A stretch of 64,000 nt of DNA from Muscardinus avellanarius (lineage: Eukaryota; Chordata; Mammalia; Rodentia; Gliridae): the NCBI GenBank assembly GCA_963383645.1, contig OY726559.1:112727393-112791392 (forward strand). Direction: 5' to 3'. The notes below the pieces were generated by a model that worked only from the letters and a program-made list of their open reading frames with translations, had not been told where the DNA came from and searched no databases. Shown piece after piece: positions 44,401 through 57,817 of the stretch. The position numbers were made by a program, and so were the translations under genes. Within the stretch, counting starts at the first letter, position 1, and each line of letters starts with the position of its first letter.

Positions 44401-44766
44401 CCTTCCAAATCGACTCAGTCCAGGCCTCTTGCCATCCTCCCATCGCCCCTGTGCAATCAAATGTGGAGATTCCAGCTAGGCCCTGGGGTGCACGCCTGGA
44501 ATCCCAGTACTTGGGAGGCTGAAACAGGAGAACAGCAGATTCGAGGCCATCCTCAGCAATTAAGTGAGATCCTATTTCAAATTAAAATAGGGCTGACTGG
44601 GTGAGGTGGTGCCTGTCTGTAACCCCAGTACTTGGGAGGCCCAGATGAGGAAAATCACAGGTTCACAGCCAGCCTCAGTAACTTAGACCCTCCACAATTC
44701 AGTAAAACCCTGTTTCAAAATAAAGAATAAAATAAGGCTGGGGGTTAAATCCTCAGTACCGCAAAA

Positions 44767-44814
<48 letters not shown>

Positions 44815-47800
44815 AAAAATAAAAGGCCAGGTGTGGTGGCATATGCTTGTAATCCCAGTACTTAGGAGGCTGAGACAGGAGGATTGCAGGTTCGCAGCCA
44901 GCCTCAGCTACTTATTGAGGCCCTCCGCAATTTCGTGAGACCCTGTTTCAAAATAAAAAATAAAAAATTAGGCTGAGAGTGGAGCTCAGAAGTAGAATGC
45001 CCCTGAGTTCAATCCCCAGTACCACAAAAAAAAACATGATAGGGCTAGGAATGTAGCTTGGAGGGAGAACACTCGTGGCTCGTGGGTTTAATCCCCAGTA
45101 CCAGAATTCAGTTAAAAAAAAAAGTCGATTCCCTCTTTCTTCTCAGGCCTGACCCTCTCCCTGCTCTGTTCTTCTTCGTGGGGAAGCTGAGCCCCGGGCC
45201 TTGCACTCGCTACACTCCTGAACCATGTGCCCGGCCCCTTCTAGTGTTTACTTTGGGACAAGGTCTCACCAAGCTGCCCGGGCTAGCCTCAAACCTGTGA
45301 TCCTCCTGCCTCAGTGTGTCCCGAGCTGCTGGGATCATGGACGTGAGCACCGCACCTGGCCCTCCCTGTCTCTCAAGTCCCGACCTCCGGTGTGCTTCCT
45401 GGCCAGCCATCTAGGAGTGCCTGCCCTAGACCTCATCCTCCACCTCTGCAGAGGCCATCTTGTAGCTCTAAGACTGGAAATGGCTCGTTCCCCCCTTCTC
45501 CGGAGCCTCACAGGCTCCCATGGCCTTTCTGTGCTCAGCAAGCTGGAGACCCAGGTTACAGGTTGGGTGGCCAGCCTCCGGCGCCATCAGGAGCGGGCTC
45601 AGCGGGAGTGCGGTGCATGCTCAGGAGGGGCTGCAGCAACCCTGGCCCTCCCCCTCTTTCCTCTGCTTTCCAGCTGCCTTGAGGCCAGTGGCTCCCCTGC
45701 ACACCACCCACTCCCATGATGTGCTGATACCACAGGGCCCAGAGCAACGGCACCAAGCAAGTGCAAGTGTGGGCTGAAACTTCTAAACCAAGAGCTAAAA
45801 TAAACCTTTCTTCTTTTTAGTTGAATATCTCAGGTATTTTGTCATAGTGACAGAAAGCTAACAGAAAAAAGGTGCCATTTACGTAGTTCACCATCAGATT
45901 TCCCGTCTTCGACAACTTAGATCCATCAGATTCAGAACAAAGGAGTGTGTCTTAAAGCCTGATAGGTATGGGAAAATCACTGGCTCGAGCCCACCCTTGG
46001 CACTGCCTACCCACCTGATAGTAAGCACCAGCGGCATTGGCATCGCCGTATGTGGAGAACTGACCGTAGCTGTAGTCGTCCCCAGGCTTGGGCATCCAAG
46101 GGGCCCCGCTCGAGCCTGCCGCCATCTTGAACTCAAGGGGGGCATTGGCTGCATCGTCCTGGAAAGCCGGCTCTGGCTCGGTGCCTGGAGGCAGCTCTTC
46201 GGGGATGGCAGGGACAGGGTAAGGGTATGGCTCAACTCCGGGAGGCTCGGCCTTGTCGGGGAGGGAGAAGAAGTTCTCGGGAGTCACTTCCTCGTCGCTG
46301 TCGTCCTCCTCCTGGGTGATCTGCTTCGTCACCTGCAGGGCAGCACTCTTGGCGGCAGCCTTGATGGCAGAGGGCGATGGAGTGGTGGTTGTGGTGCCCA
46401 CGATGGGCACAAGAGAGGAAGGCTTGGTCTTAGGAGCCAGTCTGGAGGGCTTGGGGTCAGAGGAGCCATCTGAGGGTTTCCGGGAGAAGGCATGGGGCAG
46501 GAGCAACCTGTTAGTCTCTTTCACAGTCAGGTTTTTAGGTTGGGGAAGCAAGGCAGACAAACCAGTCCCCTCGCCGGATCCCTGGTGAGCCCGAGTTTGG
46601 GGCAGGAGGGAAGAAAGGTGACAAGTGAGATTCTGCATTATACCGGCGACATCAAAACACGAGAACTAGTTACTAGCTATGTGCTCTGTCCTGAATCTTC
46701 CGGGCACTTGCTGCCTCTGCCTCCGCCCACCCTGGCCGACCCCGGCCTTGAGTCCTCCTGCCTCAAGCCCCTCTGCAGCTGCTTCCCCCAAAGTCAGATG
46801 TCGCCCTCCACTCCCCAGCTCCAGCCCAGCTCCAGTGCCCTCCACACTGATTTCATTTCTTACTGGAAACAAAGTCTCACTAGGTTGCTGAAAGCCTTGC
46901 TAAATTGCCAAGGCTGGGTTTGAACCTGTGGTCCTCCTGTCTCCGCCTCCCAAGGACTGGGATAACAAGCATGCACTATCATGCCTGGCTGACAAGAGAA
47001 TGACCTTATAAAGGCAAGGCTGCTTTTCTCTGAGACAGAAGGTCAACAAAAGACCAGAGAGTGTGTAAATCATGAGTGTGGAGAGAACAGGAAGAAACTC
47101 CGGGGCCAGAACAACGGTTCTGGGGCAAGGGGAAGCAGCAGGAGGTAATCATGCGGAGGACGTCCAGCCTTGGTGACACAGGAGCCACCAAGTGCTGCAG
47201 CTGCTCAGCCTCCTGTCTTGGGCTGTCCGACAGAACCGTAACCCAGCTCTGCCCCTGGCCCCAGGCAAGATCCTGGGTTTCCTCTGGTGTGGACCAGGGA
47301 TGCTAATGACACTGAGCGGGGCATGAGCAGAAGGACGGGGCCAGCTCAGTGCTGAAGGACGTGAGCGCTGTGTGAGCGCTCATGTCCAGGTTAAGAGTGA
47401 GACGGAGCCGGGCGTGGTGGCACACGCTTGTAATCCCCGCGCTTGGGAGGCGGAGACAGGAGGATCGCGCAGGTTGGAAGCCAGCCGCGCTGGCTTAAGA
47501 GACCCTGTTTCCAAATAAAAATATAAAATAGGTCTGGGAGTGTAGCCCGGAGGTAGAAGGGTTTCCAGGAACCCCAGTACCACCAAAAAAAAAAAGTGAG
47601 GTGGAGAAGACAGACGATGTTCAACAGACCTCCGTAACATCGCTCTCCAGCGCATCTCTCTCACCCGCCCTGAATAACCCTTTCACCTGGAATGGAATGA
47701 ACTGAACTGAGTTACAATCCCATGCCCTGCTACGGCCTCATCTAGAGGCGTTAGCGCTGTCGTGCCAGGCCAGGAAGCAGCTAGCGCAGGGCAGGGAAGT

Positions 47801-49421
47801 GCCAGGCCTCCAGGTACAGAGACCACACCACACGCCAGCCATCTCCAGGCCATGCGCGTGCACTGAACCCGACTTGAAACCTGCTGGGCCTTTTAGTCCT
47901 GCCTTTCAAAAATGTGGGAAGAGAAGAACTGGCTTACATGGCCAGGCTTACCTGAAGGACAACTTTCTTCTTGGTGGGTTCATCTTCCTCAGAATCTGAC
48001 TAAGAGAAAAGAAACGGAATAAGGCCTCACTGTTTTAGGAGAGCAGAAGAAACATCCACGTTAAACGGGAGCATCAGAGGAGGGCTGGGCCGCAGAGGCC
48101 ACCCACCCCCACGCCGGGGGCAGCGACCCCGGCCCAGACAGCAAGCAGAGCTTCTGTCCTGATGGCAAATGCCTTTGGAGAATGGGGCACACCGGCCCCC
48201 CACTTGTTGCCGCCTTCTTGGTGCCAACTTCCATTCTGTTAAATTGAGACCGTTTCCTCCCATTTGGTCCTTGGCGGAAAGAAAAGGCTCTACCCATTCT
48301 TCCTCCTACAAACCTGTCCACGAGAAGATGAATGAGATTTGGCCCACAATCTCACCCAATCTCAGCTTCGGCTTCACTTTTAAAACCACTTACACAGACT
48401 ACATAACCACAGGGCTGGGCAGCTCCAGGGGGATTGAGTGGTGTGTTAACTACTCTTCGAGGAGGCATTAAAGGTCAAAGCCATTGGAGAAATCCACTCC
48501 CTCTCCAGTATGATCTATTGTCTGCCAGACAGGCCTTCGTGTCCAGGAAGAAAGCAGACGAATGATGACTACGAGGACTTGGGCAAGACAGGAGGCCGTT
48601 TGTGTCTTGTGTCTGATTCAACAAGACAGCTTCTAGGATGAGCTGTCACAATGAAAACATCTAAATTTTATTAGCTCAATGCCAATTCCTCAGCAGCACA
48701 AGCTGAGAAGCAAGCACTAATGTTCTTTTTAAATTACTCCCAAACCAAGAACCTTTATTAAAGCTCCTCATTTATTCCCCAGGCCTTGGTCTAGGCATCT
48801 GTAAATAAAGGTGACCAGGTAGGAACTGGGAATCCTACCATCCCCAAGAAAGAGTCTGTAGAAACTCAAATCCTCTATCTGTATTTCTCAACCGACTCTC
48901 ATACCACCCAAGTCCTTTTTGAATTTGCATTCTACCAGGATCTTTTGATCTCAATTACAGAGGACACTGCGCTAAGCACTACAGTCCCACTGGCATCCAC
49001 TAAGCCTGGACCGTTCGCTCTAGTGTGCCTCAAAGATTTTCTGTGTCAGAGCCCGCCCACAAAGAGCTTACAATCCAATAAGAAAAACAACAAGTATCAC
49101 AAGAACTGTAAGAAAATGCAGCAAAGGGTCAGAGCTTCAAATGTGGTTCCAACATCCCACCAAGTACCACAGCCATTATGAAAAATTACGTATTGAGAGG
49201 TTCTTTAAAAAACTAGCACAAGCCAGGAGCAGTGGTACAGATCTGTAATCCCAGTATTTGAGAGACTGAGACAGAAGAACCCTAAGTTCCAGGCCAGCTC
49301 TTTCCAAGAAGCCTGGCAGGCCACCGGCTCGTTTTAGCTCAGTGTCCCTGCACTGCTGTGTGAGGGCGGCATCCCCTCAACTCTGCTCCACTGGAGCTTG
49401 CTCTGTAAGGAAGGTGTCTTT

Positions 49422-49475
<54 letters not shown>

Positions 49476-51032
49476 CCTTTGTGGCACAGGGGGTTGAACG
49501 CAAGGATATTCTACCTGACTCACACCCCCAGCCCTAGTTTATTTTTATTTGAAAAGAGGGTCTCCCTAGGTTGCTTAGTCTCACTACTTGCTGAGGCTAT
49601 CCTTGAACCTGTGATCCTCCTGTCTCAGCCTCCAAAGTGCACCACCAGACCTGGCTTACCAAATACATTTTATTATTTTTTTTATTATTTATATTTTGGG
49701 GGTACTGGGGATAGAACTCAGGGGTATTCTACCTCCGAGCTAAACCCCCAGCCATATTTTTTATTTCTCTCTCTCTCTTTCTTTCTTTTGCAGGTATGAG
49801 GATAGAACCCAGGGGAATTTGACCTCTGAGCTACACCCCCTGTCCTATTGCTTTTTTTATTCTTTATTCTGAAACAGGGTCTCACTAAATTGCAGAGGGC
49901 CTCACTGAGTAGCTGAGGCTGTCCGCAAACCGCGATCCTCAGGTCTCAGCCTCCCAAATGCTGGGATTACAAGCATGAGCTACCACGCACAGCTTTTATT
50001 CTTTATTTTGAAGCAGGGTCTCACTGAGTTGCAAAGGGCCTCACTAAGTAGCTGAGGCTGGCCTCGAACCACGATCCTCCTGTCTCAGCCTCCAGAATGC
50101 TGGGATTACAAGCATGCGCCACCATGCCCAGCTCTATTTTATTTTTTGTGGTACTGGGGATGGAACCCAGGGGCATTCTACCCCAAGCCCTATTTTTTAT
50201 TCTTTTATTTTGAAAAAAGTTGCAAACTGCCTAAGTAGCTGAGGCTGTCTGCAAACCGCGATCCTCCTATCTCAACCTCCCACATGCTGGGATTACATCA
50301 CCACGCCCGGTTCCAAATACATTTTAAACAAAAACAAAAGGGAAATCTGTCTTGGCACCTACACATGCCAAGGAACAGGCAGCAAAGGGAAGAACAACCT
50401 ACTACCAAGTACCTAATGTGTTGGGCATTTTACTCACAACTTTTCACACAATCCTTACAATATTAAAGGCAGGCACTGGGACTGCACTTACAGATCAGGA
50501 AGTCAGCACTGCCCAGGGCGCGGCACCACCCAAGGCAGCTCTGACCCCGCCACACTGGGCTGTGCTAGTCCAGCCTGAGCCCACACTGACAAGGTCACAT
50601 CAGAGCCTACAGCACAGCAGACAGAACCAGCACAAAGCAGGAAACATGAATGGAAGGCTCAGCTCTGTCATGAGCCAGCTGGAGGACCCAGCTGTTTCAT
50701 CTCCACAAGCCTCAGCTGGAATACTGCTCATCCATGTCCCGGTGATGGTACAGAGACTGCCCGAACCAGGCATGCTGGCCTGCAGCCCCAGGACTTGGGA
50801 AGCTGAGAGAGGAGGACCAAAGTTTTAAGTGCCTTGGCAAGCCGAGTGTGACGGTACACACCTATAATCCCAGAATTGGGAGGCTGAGACAGGAGGACTG
50901 CAGGTTTGAAGACAGTCTCGGCAAGTAGTGAGACTCCCATCAACCTAGTGAGACCCTGTTGCTAGATAAAAATAAAAAAGGGCTGGAGGTGTAGCTCAGA
51001 GGTAGAATGCCCCTGGGTTCAATCCCCAATAC

Positions 51033-51063
<31 letters not shown>

Positions 51064-54000
51064 CAGAGACACTGAGACTGACTCAGCAGCCTAAGGAGAC
51101 CATTTCAAAACAAAAAATAAAAAAGGCTGCAGGTATAGTTCAGAGGTAGAATATCCCTGATTCCATCCCCAGTACAAAAAAAAAAAAAAAAAAAAAAAAG
51201 ATTATTAATCTTGGCTAAATAATGGTGACTCGCCTTTGAGAGAGAGGTAGAAATAAGTGTTTTAACAGTCAGGCGTGGTGGCGCACACTTGTCATCCCAG
51301 CACTTGGGAGGCTGAGACAGGAGGATGGCAGTTCATGGCCAGCCTCGGCTACTTAGTAAGGCCCACTGCGATTCAGTGAGACCCTGTTTCCAAATAAAGA
51401 ATAAAAATTAGGGCTGGGGGTGTAGCTCAGAGGTAGAACATCCCTGGGTTCCATCCCTAGTACTGCAAAAATTAATTAATTAATTAACTAATTAAAAAAA
51501 CATAGGGCTAGGGGGTGTAACTTGGAATGCCCCTGGGTTCAACCCCCAATTATGCAAAAAAAAAAAAAGAGTGCTGGGGGCCCACCTCAGTGGGAGTACA
51601 CTTGCCTCGATTGTGTGAGGCCCTGGGTTCATTGCCAGGACTAAAAAAAAAAAAAAAAAAAAAAGAGAGAAGAAAAGCAGAAACTCCAGTTTAGAGTACC
51701 AGAAGCAGAGAGACCAGGGAGGCAAATGCAGGCTGAGGTGCGGCACAGTCCCGGGGGGATTCAGCTGTCCTGCAGCACTGACAGGCAATCAAATCAGCTC
51801 CTATCGCAGGCCCGGCCAGGGGCAAGAGGCTCAGCCTAAGCACACGGGATTCAATTTAGACCCAACGGAGACAGCCCTGATGCTGAGGGGAGGAAGCAAT
51901 TTTTTTAAGTTTTGTTTTTTCCAGCTATACGACTCCTGGGGATCCTTCCAAAGGGACTGAAACCAGGATCACAGTGACAGATGCATATTCATGCTAAGAG
52001 CAGCACAATTCACAACAGCCGAATTAAGGACCCAACCGAGGTGTGTCCATCAACGGGTGAATGGATTACACCACCGTGGGCTACACACACAACATTGGGA
52101 TTCTACTCGGCAATAAAGAAGAAAATAGGGTCATTTGCAGGAAAATGGATGGACCCGGAGAACGTTATGTTAAAGTGAGATCAGCCAGGTACGGAAAGTG
52201 CAGGGTCTTGTGTTTTCTCTATGTGGCACCGAAGGATGAAGTGGGCACCAGAGGGGCTCCAGACAGCGGAGGAGGACTCCACCGGGGCCAGGGAGGTGGG
52301 CCAGGGCGGAAGAGGGAGGCTCAGTGGAGGAATCCCTTCCACGGACTAAGTACACACCTGAGAACACCGGTGCCAAAAGGGGGGACGGAGAGGGAGCCGA
52401 GGGAAAGCTCCCCAGTGCTGCAGGTGCCGCCGCCACCACGACTACGTTATGACGGGGACTACAACGCGCCAACAGACGTGCGTATAGAACAAGTGAAACA
52501 AGCCGGCGTGGTGGCGGCGCTTGTCATCCCAGTGCTGGCGGAGACAGGAGGACGCGCAGGTTCGAAGCCAGCCTCAGCTACTTAGTGAGGCTCTCAGCAA
52601 TTTGGTGAGACTCTGTTTCCGAATAAAATATAAAGTAGGTCTGGGAGTATAGCCTGGAGGTAGAAAGCCCCTGGGTTCTAACCCCAGTACCACAAAAAAA
52701 GTAAAATAAAAGGGTTTTCTTCTTCTGTATTATAATAAAAGGCATACATATATAATTTACCATTTTAACCATTTTTAAGTGTGCTCTTCAGCGGCAATAA
52801 GTACATTTACAATTTTTTTGTCTGTGGATGATGCTGGGGATTGAGCCCAGGGGCACTCTACTTCCAAGCTACACCCCAGCCCTATCTTATTTTATTTGGA
52901 AACTGGGTCTCACTAAGCTGCAGAGGGCCTCACTAAGTAGCTGAGGCTGGCCTCGATCTGCAGTCCTCCTGTCTCAGCCTCCCAAGTGCTGGGAGTATAA
53001 GTACCTGTCCACCACGCTCAGTTTACAATTCGATGCAGCCATCACCACTATTTCCAGAACTTTTCCGTCATAGCAAACACACACTTGGTACCCATTAAAC
53101 ACTGGCTCCCAGGCCCTCCCCAGGCCACAGGCTCAGAGCTATGTTCTGCCTTTACCTCTCCTGGGCACCTTTGTAAGTGAAGCCCAACTCCATCCTTTCA
53201 TCTCTGGTACTGGGGTCTGAACCCAGGGGCATTGTACCTCCAAGCTACACCCCCACTCCTTTTTATTTACTTATTTTGTGGTACTGAAGATGGAACACAA
53301 GAGCACTGTACCTCTGAGCTACATCCTCAGCCCTATCGCCTTTTTTTTAAAACAGGGTCTCAATAAGTTGCAGAGACTCTAAGTTGCTGAGGGCCTAAGT
53401 TGCTGAGGCTGGCCTCAAACCCGCGGTCCTCCTATATCAGCCTCCCAAGTACTAGGATTTTAAGTGTGTCACCACGCCCATTTAAAAAAAAAAAAAAAAC
53501 AGGGTTTCTCTACGCTGTTGAGTCTCACTCAGTTGCTAAGAGTGGCCTCAAACCTCCTGTCTCAGCCTCCAAATATAGGGATTACAGGGTACCAGCACAC
53601 TGGCAGTATTTGTCCTTTTTAACTAGATTAACTTTTCGTAGCACAAGGCCTTCACGGTGCAGTCCTGCTGCCGCTGTGTGGAAATGCCATTCCCTCTGAC
53701 GGCTACATGCTGTTCCGGTATCTGTCTGGCCACGCTGTTTGGCCACTATTTGTGATGGACCCTTGGGTGCTGCCCCTTTGGCTACTGAGAATCACTGCTC
53801 TAGCACTGCGTGCTGCTGTTTCAGTCTTTAAATCTACCCGTCAATTAGTGAATCACACAGCAGCGCTGTTTGCCTCTGTGAGAACAGCTAAACTGCTGTC
53901 CTTGAGGTATTACATGCAGGTCAGGAGCTAACTCCCGGCAGCAGGTACTCAAGGCCTGTGTGGGCCTGGGCCATCAGACCAGGAGAAAAGGACGATACCA

Positions 54001-54277
54001 GGAACTGGGCTGGAGAGTGCCCGGGCCAGGGCAGGCACAGAGGCTCAGAGGTAGAAAGGGCTGTGTCTATTAACAAAATGTCATATTCCCCTGGGCTGGT
54101 GGCAAAAGGCTGTAATCCCAGTACTTGGGAGACTGAGACAGGAGGACCACAGGTTCAAGGCCAGCCTCAGCAATTTAGCAAACCCTGTCTCAAAATAAAA
54201 AAATAAAAGGTCTGGGGATGCAGCTCAGAGGTAGAAAAAAAAGAAAAGAAGGAAGGAAGGAAGGAAGGAAGGAAGGA

Positions 54278-54313
<36 letters not shown>

Positions 54314-56070
54314 ATCCTATTTCTTCTTGGCCTCACAAGACCTGAGCCTCAGTGGCCAGCACTGTCCTCTCTGTTCCAGCTGCCAAGAGTGACAAGACAC
54401 ACACGCCCCGAGACTGCTGAGCAAGACGGAAGCAGACATATTCCATTAAGCCGGCCCAGTGGGATCTGCTAATCTATCAGAGCCTCGTTCCCCAGGCAGC
54501 CTTCCTCTTATCTCCACAGACTCTGGTTTAGAGACTCCCTCTCCAAAAAGCAATCACCAGCTGCAGGGCTGGGAGCCAAGGAAGAAGGCAGGGTCCAAAA
54601 ACAGACCCCACGCCCCGCACCCCTCAAGTTCTCATCACTGCTGCGCCCCTGACCGGGTAGGCCGGTGATGGTTTCCACCCTTCGGTCTCAGGCACCGTCT
54701 GCTGCGCAGCCCTCGATTAGGGTCCTCGATTAGGGTCCGTGTCCTCTCCCATCTTTGTGCTCTGAAGCTGACTCCTGGCTGCCTGTGGCTCTTCCATTTA
54801 TCTTTCCGGTAGGCACAGAACAAAGCACATCTAGGTTCAACCAACCTCGCTGCCCCTACGTGGTGTGATGGCGGGCGGGCCACTCTCGCCCTTGTCAAGA
54901 GAAGAGCCCAGCCCAGCGCCAGGCATCCAGCAGGTTCCCCAAAGGGGAGCAGCCCTCCCTTCCAACTACGGCTAACACGCAAATTCAAGCCGGTGACTTC
55001 GTATGTGGTCACTAAAATGACACAGATTAGTGAACACTTGGTCTCAGTTTTTTGTTGTTCTCTTTGTGGTACTGGGGATTGAACCCAGGAATGTTCTACC
55101 TCCAAACTACAACCCCAGTCCTTGTTTCTTTGCTTGTGGTACTGGGGATGGAACCCAGGTGTATTATACCTCTCAGCTATAGCCAACAACCATATTAGCC
55201 ATATTTTTTTAGTCTTTTTTTTTTTTTTTTTTGGTACTAGGGTGGAACCCAGGGACTTTCCACCTCCGGGCTATACTCCCAGGCCTATTTTTTTATATTT
55301 TTTATTTGGAAACAGGGGCTCACTAAGTTGCTGAGAGCCTCACTAAGTAGCTGAGGCTGGCTTCGAACCTGTGCAATCCTCCTGTCTCAGCCTCCCAAGC
55401 GCAGGGATTACAAGCGTGCACCACCACGCCCGGCTAGTCTTTTTATTTTTGAAACTCACTGACTTACAGAAGGCCTCAGGCGCCACCGTGCCCAGCTCTA
55501 TTTTTTGTTTTTGGAAAACAAACCCCAGCATTTGGGAGGTTGACACAGGAGGACCGACCGGGGTTCATGGACAGCCTCAACTATATAGTGAGGCCCTTTG
55601 CAAGTGTCAGTGTCAGTGAGACCCTGTTTCAAAATAAAGAATAAAAAATAGGCTGGGGGCGTTGCTCAGAGGTAAAATGCCCCTGGGTTTCATCCCAAGT
55701 ACTGCAAAAAAAAAGGAAGGAAGGAAGGAAGGAAGAGAGAAGGAGAGAGAGGGAGAGAGAGAGAGAAAGAGAGAGAGAGAAGGAAGAAGGGAGGGAGGGA
55801 GGATCCAGAACTGGGTGTGGTGGCGCACTCTTGTAATCCCAGCATTTGGGAGGCTGAGACAGGAGAATCGCAGTTCGCGGACAGCCTCAGCTACTGCTAA
55901 GTGAGGCCCTTTTGCAACTCAGTGAGACCCTGTTTTAAAATAAAGAATAAAAAATAGAACTGGGGGTGTAGATTGGAGGTAGAAAGCCCCTGAGTTCCAA
56001 CCCCAGTATTGGAAAAGAAAAAAAGAGAAAAAGGGTCCTGGGTTCCGTTTCTGGTAAGCACACACAGACA

Positions 56071-56110
<40 letters not shown>

Positions 56111-56211
56111 ACTTGCATGTAGAGGTTGTAGAATTTTCCACTTAGCGTGCCTAAAGTGGCAGAAAGCTGAAAACTTAATTCTATTGCTCCCTTGTAAATA
56201 TCTTAAATATA

Positions 56212-56260
<49 letters not shown>

Positions 56261-57776
56261 ACCAGGAGGGAACCCAAGGGCATTCTGCCTCCGAGCTACA
56301 CCTTCAGGTTATCTTTATTTTGAAACAGAGTCTCACTGAGTTGCAGAGGCCTCACTAAGTAGCTGAGGCTGGCTGCGAACCGCCATCCTCCTGTCTCAGC
56401 CTCCCGAATGCTGGGATGAGAAGCGTGCGCCACCACGCCCGGCTGACATTCTACCTTTGAGCATACCCTAGCTATGTTTTACTTTTTGTTTTGAAACGAG
56501 GTCTTGCTAAATTGCTGAGGCTGCCTTGAACCTGCATTCCTCCTCTCTGTTTCCCAAATACTGGGATTACAGGTGTGTGCCACCATGCCTGGCCCAATTC
56601 TGGTTTTCTAGAAGAGAGAATTTGATTTGATTTGGGTCAGGTCATCCTATCATGGTGAAGTAGTACTAAGTTCTCCCTGGGGGCATTTTAAAATCAATTT
56701 CAGTCAGCTCTTGATTTAAGTGAGGAAATGGGGATGAGCCATAGTATAGATAAGATGATGGCCATCCCTCCTTTTTCTTTCTTTTTTTTCTTCTTGTGGT
56801 ACTGGGGATTGAATCTAAGGGCTTTCTACCTCTGATCTACCCCCAGCCCTATTTTACTTTTTGTTTTGAAACAGCTTCTCACTAAGTTGTGGAGGTCTTT
56901 GCTAAGCTGCTTAAACTGGTCTCAAACCTGAGATCCTCCTATCAGCCTCCCAAGTACTGGGATTAAAAGTGTGCCACTACATTTAATTACCTTTTCCCTT
57001 CTTAACTTTGCTTGGGCCCAAGGTTCATTAGTTGATAACATAGACTCAGGGAGGATATAGTGATTGCTGAAATTAGGATACAAAAGGCCATAATTAGAGC
57101 CGGGTGTGGTGGTGCACCCTTGTAATCCCAGCCTCTGGGAGGCTGAGACTGGAGGATTATGGTTCATGGCCAGCCTGAGGACATCCTCAACCATGTAGGA
57201 CACTCTCAGCAGGACCCTTTTTCGGGGAGGGTCTGGGGATGGAACCCAGAGGCATTTGACCTCCGAGCTACACCCCTGCCCAGTTTTTTATTCTTTATTT
57301 TGAAACAGAGTCTCACTGAGTTGCAGAGGGCCTCACTAAGTAGCTGAGGCTGTCCGCAAACCGCAAACCGCGATCCTCCTGTCTCAGCCTCGGGAATGCT
57401 GGGATTACAAACGACAAGCGTGCGCCACCACGCCCAGCTATGATCTGGAGCTTTTGAGCCAATATTGTTATATTACATATCAGTACTATTAAATATTATA
57501 AATTATGCAATAATACACATTATAACACACTAAAGTATTTTAGTTTTTAACTTTTTAATTTTTTGATACGGGGGATTGAACCCAGAGGCATTCTACCTCC
57601 AAGCTACACCCCGAGCCGTATTTTTTTATTTTTGGAAACAGGGTTTGCTAAGTTACTGAGGCTGGCCTCGAACCTGTGATCCTTGCTCAGCTCTATAGTG
57701 AAGCTTTTATAAGTGCTCCATGTCTAGGAAGACTTCCCTAGATAGACGAAGAAAGGAAGTTTTCACTAGGAACACA

Positions 57777-57817
<41 letters not shown>

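Larger units (their letters stand above)
52735..53835 (+). mobile_element. Old L1 3' end interrupted by SINEs
   Basis: tttaccattttaaccatttt, then gcagccatcaccactatttc, tacccattaaac, cagtatttgtcctttttaac and gatggacccttgggtgctgc cc...ggctactgagaatcact: segments of one mammalian L1 3' region in order. Split by minus SINEs at 52815-53025 and 53190-53600. Confidence 0.75.

Noticed and set aside
51571..51660. Possible tRNA gene
   Set aside because: tRNA-like boxes belong to an ID SINE unit; no complete cloverleaf.
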